NCBI RefSeq assembly: GCF_000003195.3
Contig: NC_012871.2
Coordinates: 53,595,978-53,659,977, forward strand
Length of the DNA stretch: 64,000 nucleotides
Direction: 5' to 3'
DNA from: Sorghum bicolor
Lineage: Eukaryota; Streptophyta; Magnoliopsida; Poales; Poaceae
The notes beneath the pieces are model-generated. The model saw nothing but the letters and a program-made list of their open reading frames with translations. It searched no databases and was not told the origin of the DNA. Position numbers and translations under genes: made by a program. This document shows positions 22,710 to 33,719 of this stretch, piece by piece; position 1 is the stretch's first letter, and each line of letters starts with the position of its first letter.

Positions 22710-25700
22710 ATGGCCATCAACTTCGCTGTTCCTGAGGTCAGTTCACCACCCTGTCTCTTGTACTTTTACCATACCCCTGTTCATCTGCAATTCATCTTAC
22801 TGAACATTCCTCTCCTTTTTCTTTTGTTCTTCTTTTTACCCTTAAAAACTTCTAGGATTTGTCCAATAAGATTGTCATCCCTACCGATCAACCACACCTC
22901 CAATGTCTCGGCCCGCTAGGGAACCCAGATCCCACCGATCTGATAAACGCAGAGACAAACAGAATTCCTTTTAGAGCCGAAAATTTTTCTCTAAATCTAT
23001 GGAAAGATACCTTCTGTTCCTGGCCCAGTCCTACCAAGGGATGGAAGGATTGGTTCTTGAGAGTCAGCCATTCAAATGAAGTTCAATGGGGCGAGCGAAA
23101 ACTGGACCAGTGCATTAGGCTGTCTCTTGCCGATATGGATAGGAATGAATCACTGTTGATTGTTGCATCATATTTCTGGTCAGACACACTTAATGCTTTT
23201 GTTTTCGGCCATGGCCCTGCTTCTCCCACCCTTGCCGATGTGCTTATGCTCACCGGCTTAGATGTATCCACTGCCGATATTAGTCACATATTTGACTCCA
23301 AACCTAGCGCTAAAGTGGAAACCCGCTCTATCGGCGGTTGGTCTGGGTACATTCAGAAGTATCGTAGAACAGGGCATGTCAACATAAAGGAACAGACCAC
23401 CTTCCTAAACATATGGCTAGACAAATTTGTATTCTGCGGTCGATCGGCAGGACCAACCTCTGTCTACCTATCGGCAGCAGAGAGATTAGCTAATGGTGGC
23501 CGATTTCCCCTCGGCCGATACCTGCTCAGCTCTGCTTATCACCTCCTCCATCAGGTAGCCTAGAAACTACTGCTTGGTCAATCCATCAGCAATAGGGGGC
23601 CCTTGGTGGTTCATCAACATGTGGCTTAGCCTCCATATGCACAAGCGACTGGAATTCGACCTCTTTGCACAGCGTTTCCCTAGGGATATAGCAGAGGATC
23701 ATGAGTTAGATGAAGAAGAATCGGCAACCCGTCCTCTCTTAAACTATGGTGAAGCCGTCATAGTCTTGCCTGGTACTGGAGGCAATGGAGATCAAGTCAG
23801 CCGATTCTTTCAGACTCTTTATGAGGGTCTGACCAAAGAACAGCGAGCATGGATGCCTTATGAAGATCCAGACACAAGATTTCCTCTGACCTTTCACCCC
23901 TTCGACGATGCTCTCAATAAAGATCATGATGTGATGATGGCACTTATCACTCTAAGAGCTATACCAGTAAACTTCTTTGGTAGTGGGAAAGCCTCCAACC
24001 AGACCTATGAATTCTACAACCCATCGGCACTAGCCCGTCAACTAGCTTTCGGTCAGCTGCCGATTGCACTTTGTTATGCCGATGTGATAAAACCCAGGGA
24101 AACCATCACTAGTCTTCTCGAGTGGACCAGAATAGCTCAACTGCCACCAAATGTCAATATAGATGCCGATCTACAAATTGGATCCCGACCCTCTTCATTA
24201 CTCAGGCATACAAATAATGGTGGGAAGAATGGAAAGAGCATTTATTCTGCAAATCGGCTCTCACGTACCGCGGCATGATCAACCCCCAGTACAAAGTGCC
24301 CGATAATACTGTAAGTATTTCTAAACCGATGTTTTAATCCTTTCATTCTTACTTCCATCGGTAACTCACTTTATGTGTTGTATTACAGGTTGATGACATA
24401 CCCCCATTGGTCAGCAGGAGTGGTAAGCCGATTGAGCTCCTTCCATCGGGTCCGGTTTCTTTGATCGGCAACAACTCTCCATCCCTGGCCACTATAATGC
24501 ATCGGGGTGTACGTCTCAAGAAGGTCACCACCAAACGAACGAGAACATCCCCATCGGTGGCTGCTACTGCCCTGGCACAAGCCTTCAAGGTACATTCTCT
24601 AATTCTTTTATTCATACCGATCTCATTCTTATACCTATCACACTTGTACTTATAAACTTCTTATTGCTGTATCAGCACACCAGTACATCGGCAAAGACCA
24701 GAAGTACAACTGTCGATGCCCCCAGTCTAGTCAACCAAAAAGAAAGGGTTCCAAGAGTACCAGATTACAAGCAAAGCGTCAGAGAACAGCAACGCCTTCT
24801 CCTCCCCCAGTGTCTCCAATCCCAGTAGAATCATCTCCCTCTTCTCCAGAAATCCAAACCTAGCAGATTCCATCTCCTCCTCAGTCACAAGAAGAACCCC
24901 AAGTGGAAGAGCTCCAGCTAGAGGTACCTTAGCCAGAAGAAATATCGGCTGATGTACACGAGCAGACCACAGATCCAGCAAGCCTAATCATAGCATCGGT
25001 AGTCTCCTCGATCCAGACAAGCACTGCATCTCCTCAAGGTAATATACTTTCTATTTACTGCCGATGAACCTATTTTTCCACTTTATTAATCATTTCTATC
25101 AATCTTTCAGCTAACATAGTTTCATCGGCAATCCCAGCTGATCAGCCCGTGGTTCCATCGGCGTCATCCAGTCAGAGGTGAGAGATGGCCCTGAAATAAG
25201 TAAGTTACCCAATCTCTGTCTGTATTGTTTATCAGTACTTGATCATAGAATAACTTATTTTATTTTCCTTTTCAGGAACAGGACTCTCCTGATAGCTTGT
25301 TCTCCTTTGCCATCGACATCTCTGAGGATGAAGGCGAGGAGGCAAGTTCTTCTCGAGCTATTGGAATCTCATCGGCAGAAATCAGAGCAAAGTTAGAAGA
25401 AGTGTCGGCCTCCTTCATCAAGACACGGCCCAATTGGTCGACGACTCCGATTCAGCCAAGGCCTTGTTCAAGACTCTCAGAGGCCAAATTCCTGCCGATG
25501 CCGAGGAGATCCTCTTCAAGGCTGCTCACTTAGAAAGTTGGCAGCTTAAGGCCGCTCAACGCCTTGCCGATAGGGCTAATCATGCCCAACTCTCACAAGA
25601 GATGATAAAAGTGAAGCTCCTTGCTGATGAAAAGCACAAGAACATCGGCATCTTAAAATCCCCGGGAGATGTATTGAAGCACAAGATTTCTGACCTATCG

Positions 25701-25961
25701 GCAAAGAGAGAGGCCCTGTTGACAGAACTCAAGCAGGTAGAAGAAGCTTTGTCCCAAGCTCAACAAGAAGAAAGTCAGCTGCCTGAGGCGATCAAGATTC
25801 TTGAACAAGAGCGAAATGTTCAAGCCCGCAAAGCACTGCAGATGAAGAAGAAACTGAAGCCAGTGGAGGGCTCTACCGATGATGATATGAAGGAGATAGA
25901 AGAAGCCAACCAGATCCGTCTGCGCGCCATATCGACGATCCAGGCTTTGCTAAACATGTGA
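22710..25961 (+). pseudogene. Antisense multi-exon gene: plant mobile domain (PMD) plus C-terminal coiled coil
   Basis: This gene runs opposite to gag-pol. Exon 1 is 22710-22736 (ATG) with a GT-AG intron to 22855; exon 2 from 22856 restores one frame. Residues resemble the aminotransferase-like plant mobile domain (LDQCIRLSLADMD, FLNIWLDKFVFC, GGPWWFINMWL). Further donor/acceptor pairs appear at 24311/24388, 24590/24675, about 25040/25110 and about 25200/25275. The last exon (about 25276-25961) encodes a lysine/glutamate-rich coiled coil and ends in TGA. In this copy a TAG near 23560 and frameshifts near 23615 and 24190 break the PMD, so it is a damaged gene. Antisense ORFs of this kind are known in Tat elements; PMD proteins in plants also take part in transposon silencing. 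Its role in the element is unknown. Confidence 0.8.
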
Positions 25962-26123
25962 ATTCTTCATCGGCGGCATACTTTGCTCTTTTCTTTTGGA
26001 TACTCCTGATTATTTTGGTCTAGCCAATAGGACTGTTATCGGCACCTTTTTTTAAAAAAAACAAAGTCCGGCCCCAGACACAGTTTAATCCAGCCGATAG
26101 GAATGTTATCGGCACTTAAACTT
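25962..26123. other. Spacer between convergent antisense gene and pol
   Basis: About 160 bases between the TGA of the antisense gene (plus strand) and the end of the integrase frame (minus strand). It holds an A-run and three GCCGAT/ATCGGC copies. The two transcription units converge here, so it probably carries both 3' ends; no clear polyadenylation signal stands out. Confidence 0.5.
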
Positions 26124-26630
26124 TTATGCATCGACCCATATGCTCGGGTAATATTTCTTTAGATATTTGCCATTTAATGCCCTAGGAAATTCAACTCCCT
26201 CGAGAGTTTCTAAGATATAGGCATTGCCAGGAGCAGATCGATTTATCCGATAGGGACCCTCCCAATTGGGAGACCACTTCCCAAATTTTGAACTTTTAGT
26301 CCCGATCGGTAAAACTAGCTTCCATACTAAGTCTCCATCGGCAAACTCCTTAACCTTTACCTTCTTATCATACCATCTGGCGACTCTCTTCTTATTCTCT
26401 TCTATACTTATCAAAGCCCTTAGCCGATGCCCTGCTAGATCATCCAACTCGTCTGTCATCAAAGTAGTATAATCATCGGCAGCCAATTGATCTTGAAAAG
26501 ATAGTCGCCTAGACCCAGTCTTAATTTCCCAAGGTAATACTGCATCATGTCCATACACCAACTGATAAGGTGAAACTTTGGTCGATCCATGACAAGCCAT
26601 CCGATATGACCATAAAGCTTCATTCAACAA
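26124..26630 (-). pseudogene. Integrase C-terminal part, Tat-type element
   Basis: 168 residues continue the integrase after a one-base frameshift near 26640. Visible features are WSYRMACHGSTKVSPYQLVYG, typical of the end of the gypsy integrase core, and a GDLVWKLVLP motif of the C-terminal domain. It ends shortly after KYLKKYYPSIW with no chromodomain, as expected for the Tat lineage. Confidence 0.85.
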
Positions 26631-27160
26631 TGTATGCCACCTCCTAGGATTTCTTCAATCTTTCGTTTAATAAGCTTGATAATTCCTTTGTTAGATGCCT
26701 CGGCCTGCCCATTAGCTTGAGCATAATAAGGAGAAGAATTTAATACTTTAATTCCCATACCGATTGCAAACTCATCAAACTCCCCTGATGTAAACATAGT
26801 ACCCTGATCGGTAGTAATTGTTTGAGGAATTCCAAATCGGTAGATAATATGCTCTTTCACAAAATCAATCATATTGGCCGATGTAACTTTCTTCAAAGGA
26901 ATAGCTTCAACCCATTTGGTGAAATAATCGGTGGCAACCAAGATAAACTTATGTCCTTTGCTGGATGGCGGATAAATCTGGCCGATCAAGTCAATAGCCC
27001 ATCCTCGGAACGGCCAAGGTTTGATAATAGGATTCATGGCCGATGCGGGTGCTCTTTGAACATTGCCAAAATTCTGACATCCTTGACACCCTTTGAAATA
27101 TTTAAAGCAATCTTCAAGTATGGTTGGCCAATAAGACCCATTCCTCCTAATCATCCACAT
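26624..27160 (-). pseudogene. Integrase zinc-finger end and catalytic core, Tat-type element
   Basis: Contains CQGCQ (end of the HHCC finger), then the DDE core with AIDLIGQI (first Asp), TTDQGTMF (second Asp) and a glutamate in NGQAEASNKGI. The histidine half of the zinc finger is missing. The upstream frame ends at GEIHV and this one restarts at the WMIRRNG segment, so a short deletion with frameshift removed it. The enzyme would insert element cDNA; this copy is broken. Confidence 0.88.
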
Positions 27161-27735
27161 GGATTTCTCCCATTAAACTTTTAGTCTCATCATCATCTAA
27201 GCACCTGAGAAGAATTCCATCAATGGTTGGATAATATAATTCATCTTCAAGGAGCACATACTTGGTGGCTTGAAACCGAACACGTCTCTCAACTTTCTTG
27301 GATGGATCCTTTAAATAATCAATGATCTCTTTTCTCCAATCATCGGCACTGATTGCCGATATTGCGTTTAACATGGGCTGATATCCCGAGGCATGCTGAG
27401 CCAACCGATTGGCCTCTTCATTATGCAGCCGAGGAACATGCTTTAATCGGAAATCCTTGAATTCCTTGAATAGTTGCATACTTTTTTCATAGTAAGTTAT
27501 CAAGACCTCGCTCCGGCATTCATAGCTTCCAGCCAATTGATTTATAACCAGCATAGAATCTCTGAAGACTTCAACAGCGTCAACATGGACTTCTCTTAGC
27601 AATTCCAACCCCCTTATCAAAGCTTGATACTCGGCTTGATTATTCGTTGACGTGGCAACAATCGGCAAGGAGAACTCATACTTCCTTCCCCGAGGGGAAA
27701 TTAACACTATACCGATCCCTGCCCCCGGTCACACG
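27147..27735 (-). pseudogene. Second, archaeal-type RNase H (aRNH) domain of the Tat-type element
   Basis: The sequence has FFDGS upstream of a frameshift in a G-run near 27730, then NNQAEYQALIRGL, a central aspartate in FRDSMLVINQ and a C-terminal HNEEANRLAQ segment. These carry the acidic residues of RNase HI. A second RNase H after the retroviral-type one is diagnostic of Tat/Ogre elements. The one-base shift separates its first catalytic Asp from the rest. Confidence 0.85.
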
Positions 27736-29164
27736 TGGATCCATCAAAGAAGAGCGTCCAAGGTATAATTTCCAAAGTCTCCACTGTACCGCAATGTTGA
27801 GTTACAAAATCGGCCATAATCTGTCCTTTAACCGCCTTAGCCGATTCGTAACGCAAATCGAATTCCGACAGTGCTAAAATCCATTTACCGATTCTGCCAC
27901 TCATGATCGGCATAGATAGCATATACCGGACCACGTCATCTTTGCATATAACAGTGCATTCGGCCGATAGTAAATAGTGCCTCAATTTAATACATGAGAA
28001 ATATAGGCATAAACATAACTTTTCAATGGCCGAATACCTGGTCTCAGCATCAATCAATCTCCTGCTTAAATAATAAATCACACGTTCCTTCCCTTCAAAT
28101 TCTTGAATTAAAGCCGAACCGATGACCATACCATCGGTAGATAAATATAATCTGATGGGCCTTCCTTGCTGAGGTGGAATCAGAACTGGAGGATTTACCA
28201 AATAACTCTTGATTTCATCTAAAGCCAACTGTTGCTCTTTCCCCCATACAAATTCTTGATCGGCTTTCAACTTAAGTAAAGGACTGAAAGCACGAATTTT
28301 ACTAGACAAGTTAGATATAAACCTCCTGATAAAATTTACCTTGCCGATCAAGGACTGGAGCTCAGTTTTGTTGGTAGGAGCAACTATTTTATTGATAGCA
28401 TCAATGGATCTCCTACTAATTTCAACCCCCCTTTGATGCACCATGAAACCAAGGAATTGCCCTGCCGATACACCAAATGCACACTTATTGGGATTCATCT
28501 TTAAACCATGCTTCCTTGTGCATTCCAACACCTTTCGTAAATCGGCAAGATGCTTTGTGAAGTCTCCAGACTTGACCACCACATCATCAACATAAATTTC
28601 CACCAACTTGCCAATGAACTCATGAAAAATAAAATTCATAGCCCTTTGATAAGTAGCACCAGCATTCTTCAAGCCAAAGGTCATGACTATCCATTCAAAC
28701 AACCCAACATGACCAGGACATCTAAATGCAGTCTTTGAAATATCCTCTTCAGCCATGAATATCTGATTATACCCTGCATTGCCATCCATAAAACTGATGA
28801 TCCGATGCCCAGCCGCAGCATCAACTAGTAGATCGGCAACTGGCATTGGGTAGCCATCCATCGGTGTAGCTTTGTTAAGATTCCTGAAATCAATACAAAC
28901 CCGAAGCTTCCCATTTTTCTTGTAAACTGGAACAACATTGGAAATCCACTCGGCATACTGACACTGCCAAATAAATTTGGCCTCGATAAGTTTAGTTATT
29001 TCGGCCTTGATATTAGGAAGAATATTAGGATTACATCGGCGAGCTGGCTGTTGATGTGGCCAAAATCCAGATTTGATAGGCAACCGATGTTCAACAATCG
29101 ATCGGTCCAAACCAGGCATCTCAGTATAATCCCAAGCAAAGCAATCTTTATATTCCTTCAACAA
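27736..29164 (-). CDS. Reverse transcriptase and first RNase H, Tat-type element
   Basis: About 475 residues of open frame. RT motifs: KKNGKLRVCIDFRNLN, the catalytic YVDDVVV, and GFMVHQRGVEI after it. The first RNase H follows (LYLSTDGMVIGSAL), where the usual catalytic Asp position reads TDG. The open frame starts without ATG downstream of a stop near 29175, because the polyprotein is interrupted there. It is the longest intact pol segment of this element. Confidence 0.9.
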
Positions 29165-29313
29165 ATCTGTTAACTGCTACTTACACTCAGAATTTAACTT
29201 AGCACTAATAAAAGTATGTCTAGGTTTATCACCACTACCTATATCTACCTCTACTAAATCATCGGCCGATGTGAATCCCTGGCCTAATTTTCCATCATCG
29301 GCGAACCTATCCA

Positions 29314-29897
29314 TTAAAACTCCTCATCAGAACCGACTGCTTGGATTGGTGGAATTTCATAATCGGCAACTTGGAGGAAATCCTTCTCCCAAATCTCTCC
29401 CGAGATACATCTAGTTCTCTCATAGGTATCTGCCTCTGCCGATGCGATGACATAAGAAGAATCTCCCGGGACAATCTCAATCTTATCACCTACCCACTGA
29501 ACCAAGCATTGTGCATTGTAGACGGGATGCAACAATTGACATGAATCTAATATCTCCCTAGCAGTAAATTATAGGCACCTTTCCCACTAATCACAAAGAA
29601 AGTTGTCGGCAAGGTTTTACTGCCGATGGTCAACTTGACGCAGATTGCCCCCTTAACCGGAGACACATTTCCTTCAAAGTCTTTCAGCATCATATCAGTC
29701 TTGGTCAAATCTTGATCCCCTTTTCCAAGCTTCCGATAGACTGCATATGGCATGATGTTAATACCAGCTCCACCATCAATGAATATCTTGGTCATCGGCT
29801 GACTATCGACTCTTCCTTTAACAAACAGGGCTTTAAGATGCTGCCTTTCATTGTCGGCAGGCTTTTCAAAGATAGCTGTCATCGGATCTAGAGCCAA
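29314..29897 (-). pseudogene. Protease region of the Tat-type element, split by a stop
   Basis: The first part (29547-29897) has the aspartic protease active-site phrase IDGGAGINIMP and ends at a TAG directly after LLLGRY. The second part (29314-29535) continues the domain (QWVGDKIEIVPGDSS) in a different frame. Catalytic Asp-Gly-Gly in place of Asp-Ser/Thr-Gly is usual for this lineage. Confidence 0.8.
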
Positions 29898-32840
29898 CTA
29901 AGCTATTTGGTCGGAAAACTCCAACTCTTCATCATCACCAGACGGCGCAAGGAATTCCATCGGCAACACAAATACCATGTTGACATTTGTCGATGGCCCT
30001 TTCCCTTTAGGATCTGGTCGTTGCTGATCCCCAGACTGGCCAGAGTTCTCGCCCTTGCTTAGCTCCTCTCGTCTTTCGCGTTGCAGTCTCCTTTTTTGTG
30101 TCTTAGTCAACCCCTCTGGACACCACGGGGGAAGTGGTGACTGCCTTGCCGATGGACGACGATGTTTCTTTGACTCCATCCGATGAGTATTAGCATCCCT
30201 GCAAAATATGAACTCATCGGGAACTCGTGCATTAGCCATCTCTTCAAGCTCTTCCTGGTTCCTGGGAAAATATTCAACACTATCACCAAGCCTATCATGT
30301 ACACTGAGCCTGCCCCCCAGGCGATCATGAACTGACACTCTCCCCCTAATCGGCCCATTAAATTGCCGATCATCGTCGTGATAGCGCCGATCGGATTTGT
30401 CATACCGATCATAACCATTGCACTCAGGGCAATCTCTAACAGTGGGCAACCTGATGTTCTGCTCCCAGCAATGGATAAAGAATGGGTAGTTCCAGTGATC
30501 TCTGTGCCGATTCCACTCCTGTCGGCGTCTTTCTTCTTCCCGATGATAATCATCTTGCTGACGCCAATACCGATCCTCACGTTGCTGCCAAGTCTCCCGA
30601 GGCCTTCTATGAGTTATCACAATACCAGATCGGGGAGGCCTTCCTGAGTTAGTTCCCTCTTGGATCAAGCCTTTTCCTTTTGCATCAGCAGTAGTGATCT
30701 GATGCTGAGGATCCACCGATGCACTTCTTTCAGCTGCCTCTGATGTCAAGACCTTGGCTTTCCCCTTCGCATCCACCATATTTGTTGGGAAAGGATGTTG
30801 ATCAATCTTCATCGGCTTTTGAGTTTTGGAATTGTCAAACTTGATTCTCCCAGACTCTATAGCCGATTGCAACTGTTGCCTGAAAACTTTGCACTCATTG
30901 GTACTGTGAGAAGTTGCATTGTGCCACTTGCAATATTTCATCTTCTTTAACTCTTCAGCCGACGGAATCACATGATTGGGCGACAACTTGATCTGGCCTT
31001 CTTGAAGTAGAAAGTCAAATATCCTATCGGCCTTGGTAATATCAACTGCAAACTTCTCTGGCTCCTTATGCCTGAAAGGGCAAGACATCGACTTCTTATT
31101 CTTTACCCATTCTGCCAAGCCAATGACTGGTTCTTCATCAGAATCTGAGCTTGCTGCCTCATCAACAAATGACACCTTTTTATTCCAAGCTCTCTTAGGT
31201 TCAAAGGGCTTAATATCCTGGTCGGAAATCCTCTGGACCAAGTGACTCAGGCTCTCGAACTCTTGGGAAGCATATTTGTCCCTAATATGTGGCAACAAAC
31301 CCTGGAAAGCCAAATCGGCCAGCTGCCGATCGTCCAAAACCAGACTATAGCATTTATTCTTGACTTCCCGCAGCCTCTGCACAAAGCTTTCAACCGATTC
31401 ATCATTGCGTTGTTTCAATCTGACCAAATCGGTAATCTTCTTGTCATGGACTCCAGAAAAGAAGTATTTGTGGAACTGCTTCTCTAGATCGGCCCAAGTG
31501 ATGACTGAGTTAGGAGGTAACGAAATAAACCAGGTGAAAGCCGATCCAGACAAGGATGACGAGAACAAGCGAACCCTCAATTCATCTCTATTAGCAGCCT
31601 CGCCACATTGGATGATGAACCTGTTGACATGCTCTATAGTTGATGTATCATCCTGTCCAGAAAACTTAGTAAAATCGGGTACCTTGTACCGATTTGGAAG
31701 TGGGATTAAATCATATGCAGGAGGATACGGTGTCCGATAAGAGTAAGTGTTGACTTTGGGTTTTATCCCAAATTGGTCCCTCATTACTTCAACTATATTA
31801 TCGGCCCAATAAGCATCGGCGTCTGGCCGATGGGGTAGTTGTGGATCTGGCGCCTGCTGATAAACCTCCACGTGTCGCTGAGGCACACGATCTGTATGGA
31901 GCATAGGGTTGATCATCTGACCACCAAACTGTTGACCAAGATTCATCGGCTGGTTGACCATCCCTTGATTATGGAATCCAGGTTGGATCTGGCCTTGTTG
32001 AAACCCTGTAGCCTGATGATTCTGTTGGGGCATTTGTGGAAAGACTTGCTGCCCAGGCCATCCACTATTAGCATTCATCGGCATAGGTCCTGTCGATGAC
32101 TGGTAATTGGATATCATCATTGAATTGACATACCCTGGCTGAGTCATAAACCTCTGTTGCGCCGGCATTGAATCTGCCGATGCATTAGGCATCTGGAACG
32201 TCGGAGCTTGAGAATTCCCAGTGTAAGGTCTCGCAGTAGTAGTTGTAGTATACTGGGGACTCTGATTCATCGGCATATTTGGAGGTGCCGATGCCATAGG
32301 AGCCTTGCCTCTCATATCAGCCGTTTGAGATGTACTAGGTGTCTTCAACATGAACTCTGGGGGCATACCAAAACCCCACCAGTTAGGAGGAACAGATCCC
32401 GACATTGCCGATGCCCATAGGTCTGTAGTGAGCTTGATCGACTCATCTGATGTTGATGGATTGGTCGGCACTGGAGTGGATTGCGCGTTAGTGACTCCTA
32501 ACGTACTTGGAGGAACACCTGTTTCTGCACCCGCAGCGGCTGTAGCAGCCGATGGAGCTGTGACAACTGGTGACCCCGGCTGATGATAAGAAGGACCAAC
32601 ATAATTTGGTGGCAATTGTCCTTTGAAAGTTCTAGCCACGGCATTGAAAACTGTATTGAACAGCACACCAGCTTGATTGATCAAGGCACGGTTAACAACA
32701 CTATCAACTATGTCTTGAAGTTTACCAGGATTGGCTTCAAAAGTAACCTGCCGAGGCATCGGCAGTGCTTCCTTCTGGATCACCTCGCCACTCCTGTTTA
32801 TGCTGAAGGATTTCAAACATTGCTGCTTGTAATCCTCCAT
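29898..32840 (-). CDS. Gag polyprotein of the Tat-type element
   Basis: The frame is open from inside the 5' LTR (33008) through the primer site to 29898. The first ATG in it is at 32840, which I take as the likely start, giving about 980 residues. The N-terminal half is rich in Met, Pro, Gln and Asn. The capsid domain is near the middle (FTKFSGQDDTSTIEHVNRF, then AFTWFISLPPNSVITW). After it is a zinc-finger-like CKWHNATSHSTNEC. The C-terminus is arginine-rich and charged. It ends at TAG next to the protease frame. Gag packages element RNA; this ORF is intact in length. Confidence 0.85.
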   Translation of the reverse strand: MEDYKQQCLKSFSINRSGEVIQKEALPMPRQVTFEANPGKLQDIVDSVVNRALINQAGVLFNTVFNAVARTFKGQLPPNYVGPSYHQPGSPVVTAPSAATAAAGAETGVPPSTLGVTNAQSTPVPTNPSTSDESIKLTTDLWASAMSGSVPPNWWGFGMPPEFMLKTPSTSQTADMRGKAPMASAPPNMPMNQSPQYTTTTTARPYTGNSQAPTFQMPNASADSMPAQQRFMTQPGYVNSMMISNYQSSTGPMPMNANSGWPGQQVFPQMPQQNHQATGFQQGQIQPGFHNQGMVNQPMNLGQQFGGQMINPMLHTDRVPQRHVEVYQQAPDPQLPHRPDADAYWADNIVEVMRDQFGIKPKVNTYSYRTPYPPAYDLIPLPNRYKVPDFTKFSGQDDTSTIEHVNRFIIQCGEAANRDELRVRLFSSSLSGSAFTWFISLPPNSVITWADLEKQFHKYFFSGVHDKKITDLVRLKQRNDESVESFVQRLREVKNKCYSLVLDDRQLADLAFQGLLPHIRDKYASQEFESLSHLVQRISDQDIKPFEPKRAWNKKVSFVDEAASSDSDEEPVIGLAEWVKNKKSMSCPFRHKEPEKFAVDITKADRIFDFLLQEGQIKLSPNHVIPSAEELKKMKYCKWHNATSHSTNECKVFRQQLQSAIESGRIKFDNSKTQKPMKIDQHPFPTNMVDAKGKAKVLTSEAAERSASVDPQHQITTADAKGKGLIQEGTNSGRPPRSGIVITHRRPRETWQQREDRYWRQQDDYHREEERRRQEWNRHRDHWNYPFFIHCWEQNIRLPTVRDCPECNGYDRYDKSDRRYHDDDRQFNGPIRGRVSVHDRLGGRLSVHDRLGDSVEYFPRNQEELEEMANARVPDEFIFCRDANTHRMESKKHRRPSARQSPLPPWCPEGLTKTQKRRLQRERREELSKGENSGQSGDQQRPDPKGKGPSTNVNMVFVLPMEFLAPSGDDEELEFSDQIA

Positions 32841-32952
32841 GGCTTTTGCAATAGCTTGCTTCTGCTCATCCTTGAGATTGGCTTCCGTCAGAGGGATGAC
32901 GTTCTCCTGATCGAAATCGCTAGTCGCTATGTCGATCTTGATCTTGAATCTT

Positions 32953-32970
32953 GTCCCACTGGGTGTGCCA
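32953..32970 (-). other. Candidate primer-binding site of the Tat-type element
   Basis: On the minus strand, seven bases inside the 5' LTR, the sequence is TGGCACACCCAGTGGGAC. Its position and TGG start fit a primer site, but I cannot name the tRNA from memory. Confidence 0.55.
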
Positions 32971-32977
32971 AAAGATG

Positions 32978-33696
32978 TGTTGGTGCAAAAGCGGATCTGC
33001 AAACACAAAGGGCTAATACCCGATTCGAACGTTAAGGCGTGCCAGCCGATTTGACCTTACTATCGGCAAAGGTGATAACTCAAATACTTTGGTCCCGACA
33101 ACAGCGATGCGCCCGGATGTCACGGCCAAGAGGTATTCACACGGAACTCGAGAACACGCCGAGCTTAAGTCGACGAATTCCTAAGAACTCGTAGAAAAAA
33201 GGAAAATATGACGAAGTCGTCGAAAAAAAATAGATGCTAGAATGTGAGTAAAAACTTGTGTTTGATTGATTGATAGATATCTCATTACAAGGCCCCAGGG
33301 TCTACATTTATACCCTGCTCAAAGAGCTACAATCACACACGACTAGGGCTCGAATTCCAAATTAAACGAATTCCGTATACAAAACGAACTTAAATATCTA
33401 TGGAAAACATAAAACTATCTTCCCGTGACAAACCGGAACACCACCATAGATCAATCGGCAACCTTCACGTTCTCCTTCCGAGTCATCGGCAGACTTCTCA
33501 TCATAGCCATCGGCAAAGACTAACGCTGACCATCGGCACGAACGCGTCACCACTTCTGGACTTAGTCACATTCAGTTGTCTCTTCATCGGCAACCACCCT
33601 CATCGGCAACTCCCTTGCAGACCATTTACTGTTGCCCCATCTTGTCGATCTATACTTTACCGATCCCTGGGTACGTGTCCAAAAACGGTGTCAACA
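32978..33696 (-). repeat. 5' LTR of the Tat-type element
   Basis: A 719 bp LTR pairing with 21434-22150. It has eight copies of ATCGGC/GCCGAT against seven in the partner; one extra copy arises where the partner reads ACCGGC. As the 5' LTR it should carry the promoter for gag-pol, reading leftward. Confidence 0.95.
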
Positions 33697-33719
33697 GTTA
33701 CCAACTCTATTGTCTCCAT

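Larger units (their letters stand above)
21434..33696 (-). mobile_element. Complete Ty3/gypsy element of the Tat lineage (RIRE2/Retand-like), with antisense gene
   Basis: LTRs at 21434-22150 and 32978-33696 begin TGTTGGTGC and end GTGTCAACA; the flanking duplication is GTTAC (21429-21433 and 33697-33701). On the minus strand the order is gag, protease, RT, RNase H, a second archaeal-type RNase H, integrase. The second RNase H and the large interval between integrase and 3' LTR are typical of the Tat lineage. That interval holds a multi-exon gene on the opposite strand encoding a plant mobile domain. The LTRs differ at about 20 of 717 positions, so it is older than the Tekay-type copy. Coding frames carry several frameshifts. 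The whole element is saturated with GCCGAT/ATCGGC (see findings). Confidence 0.95.

Noticed and set aside
32841..33008. Extending the Tat gag ORF upstream to 33008.
   Set aside because: That segment covers the LTR end and primer site and has no ATG. The first ATG in frame is at 32840.
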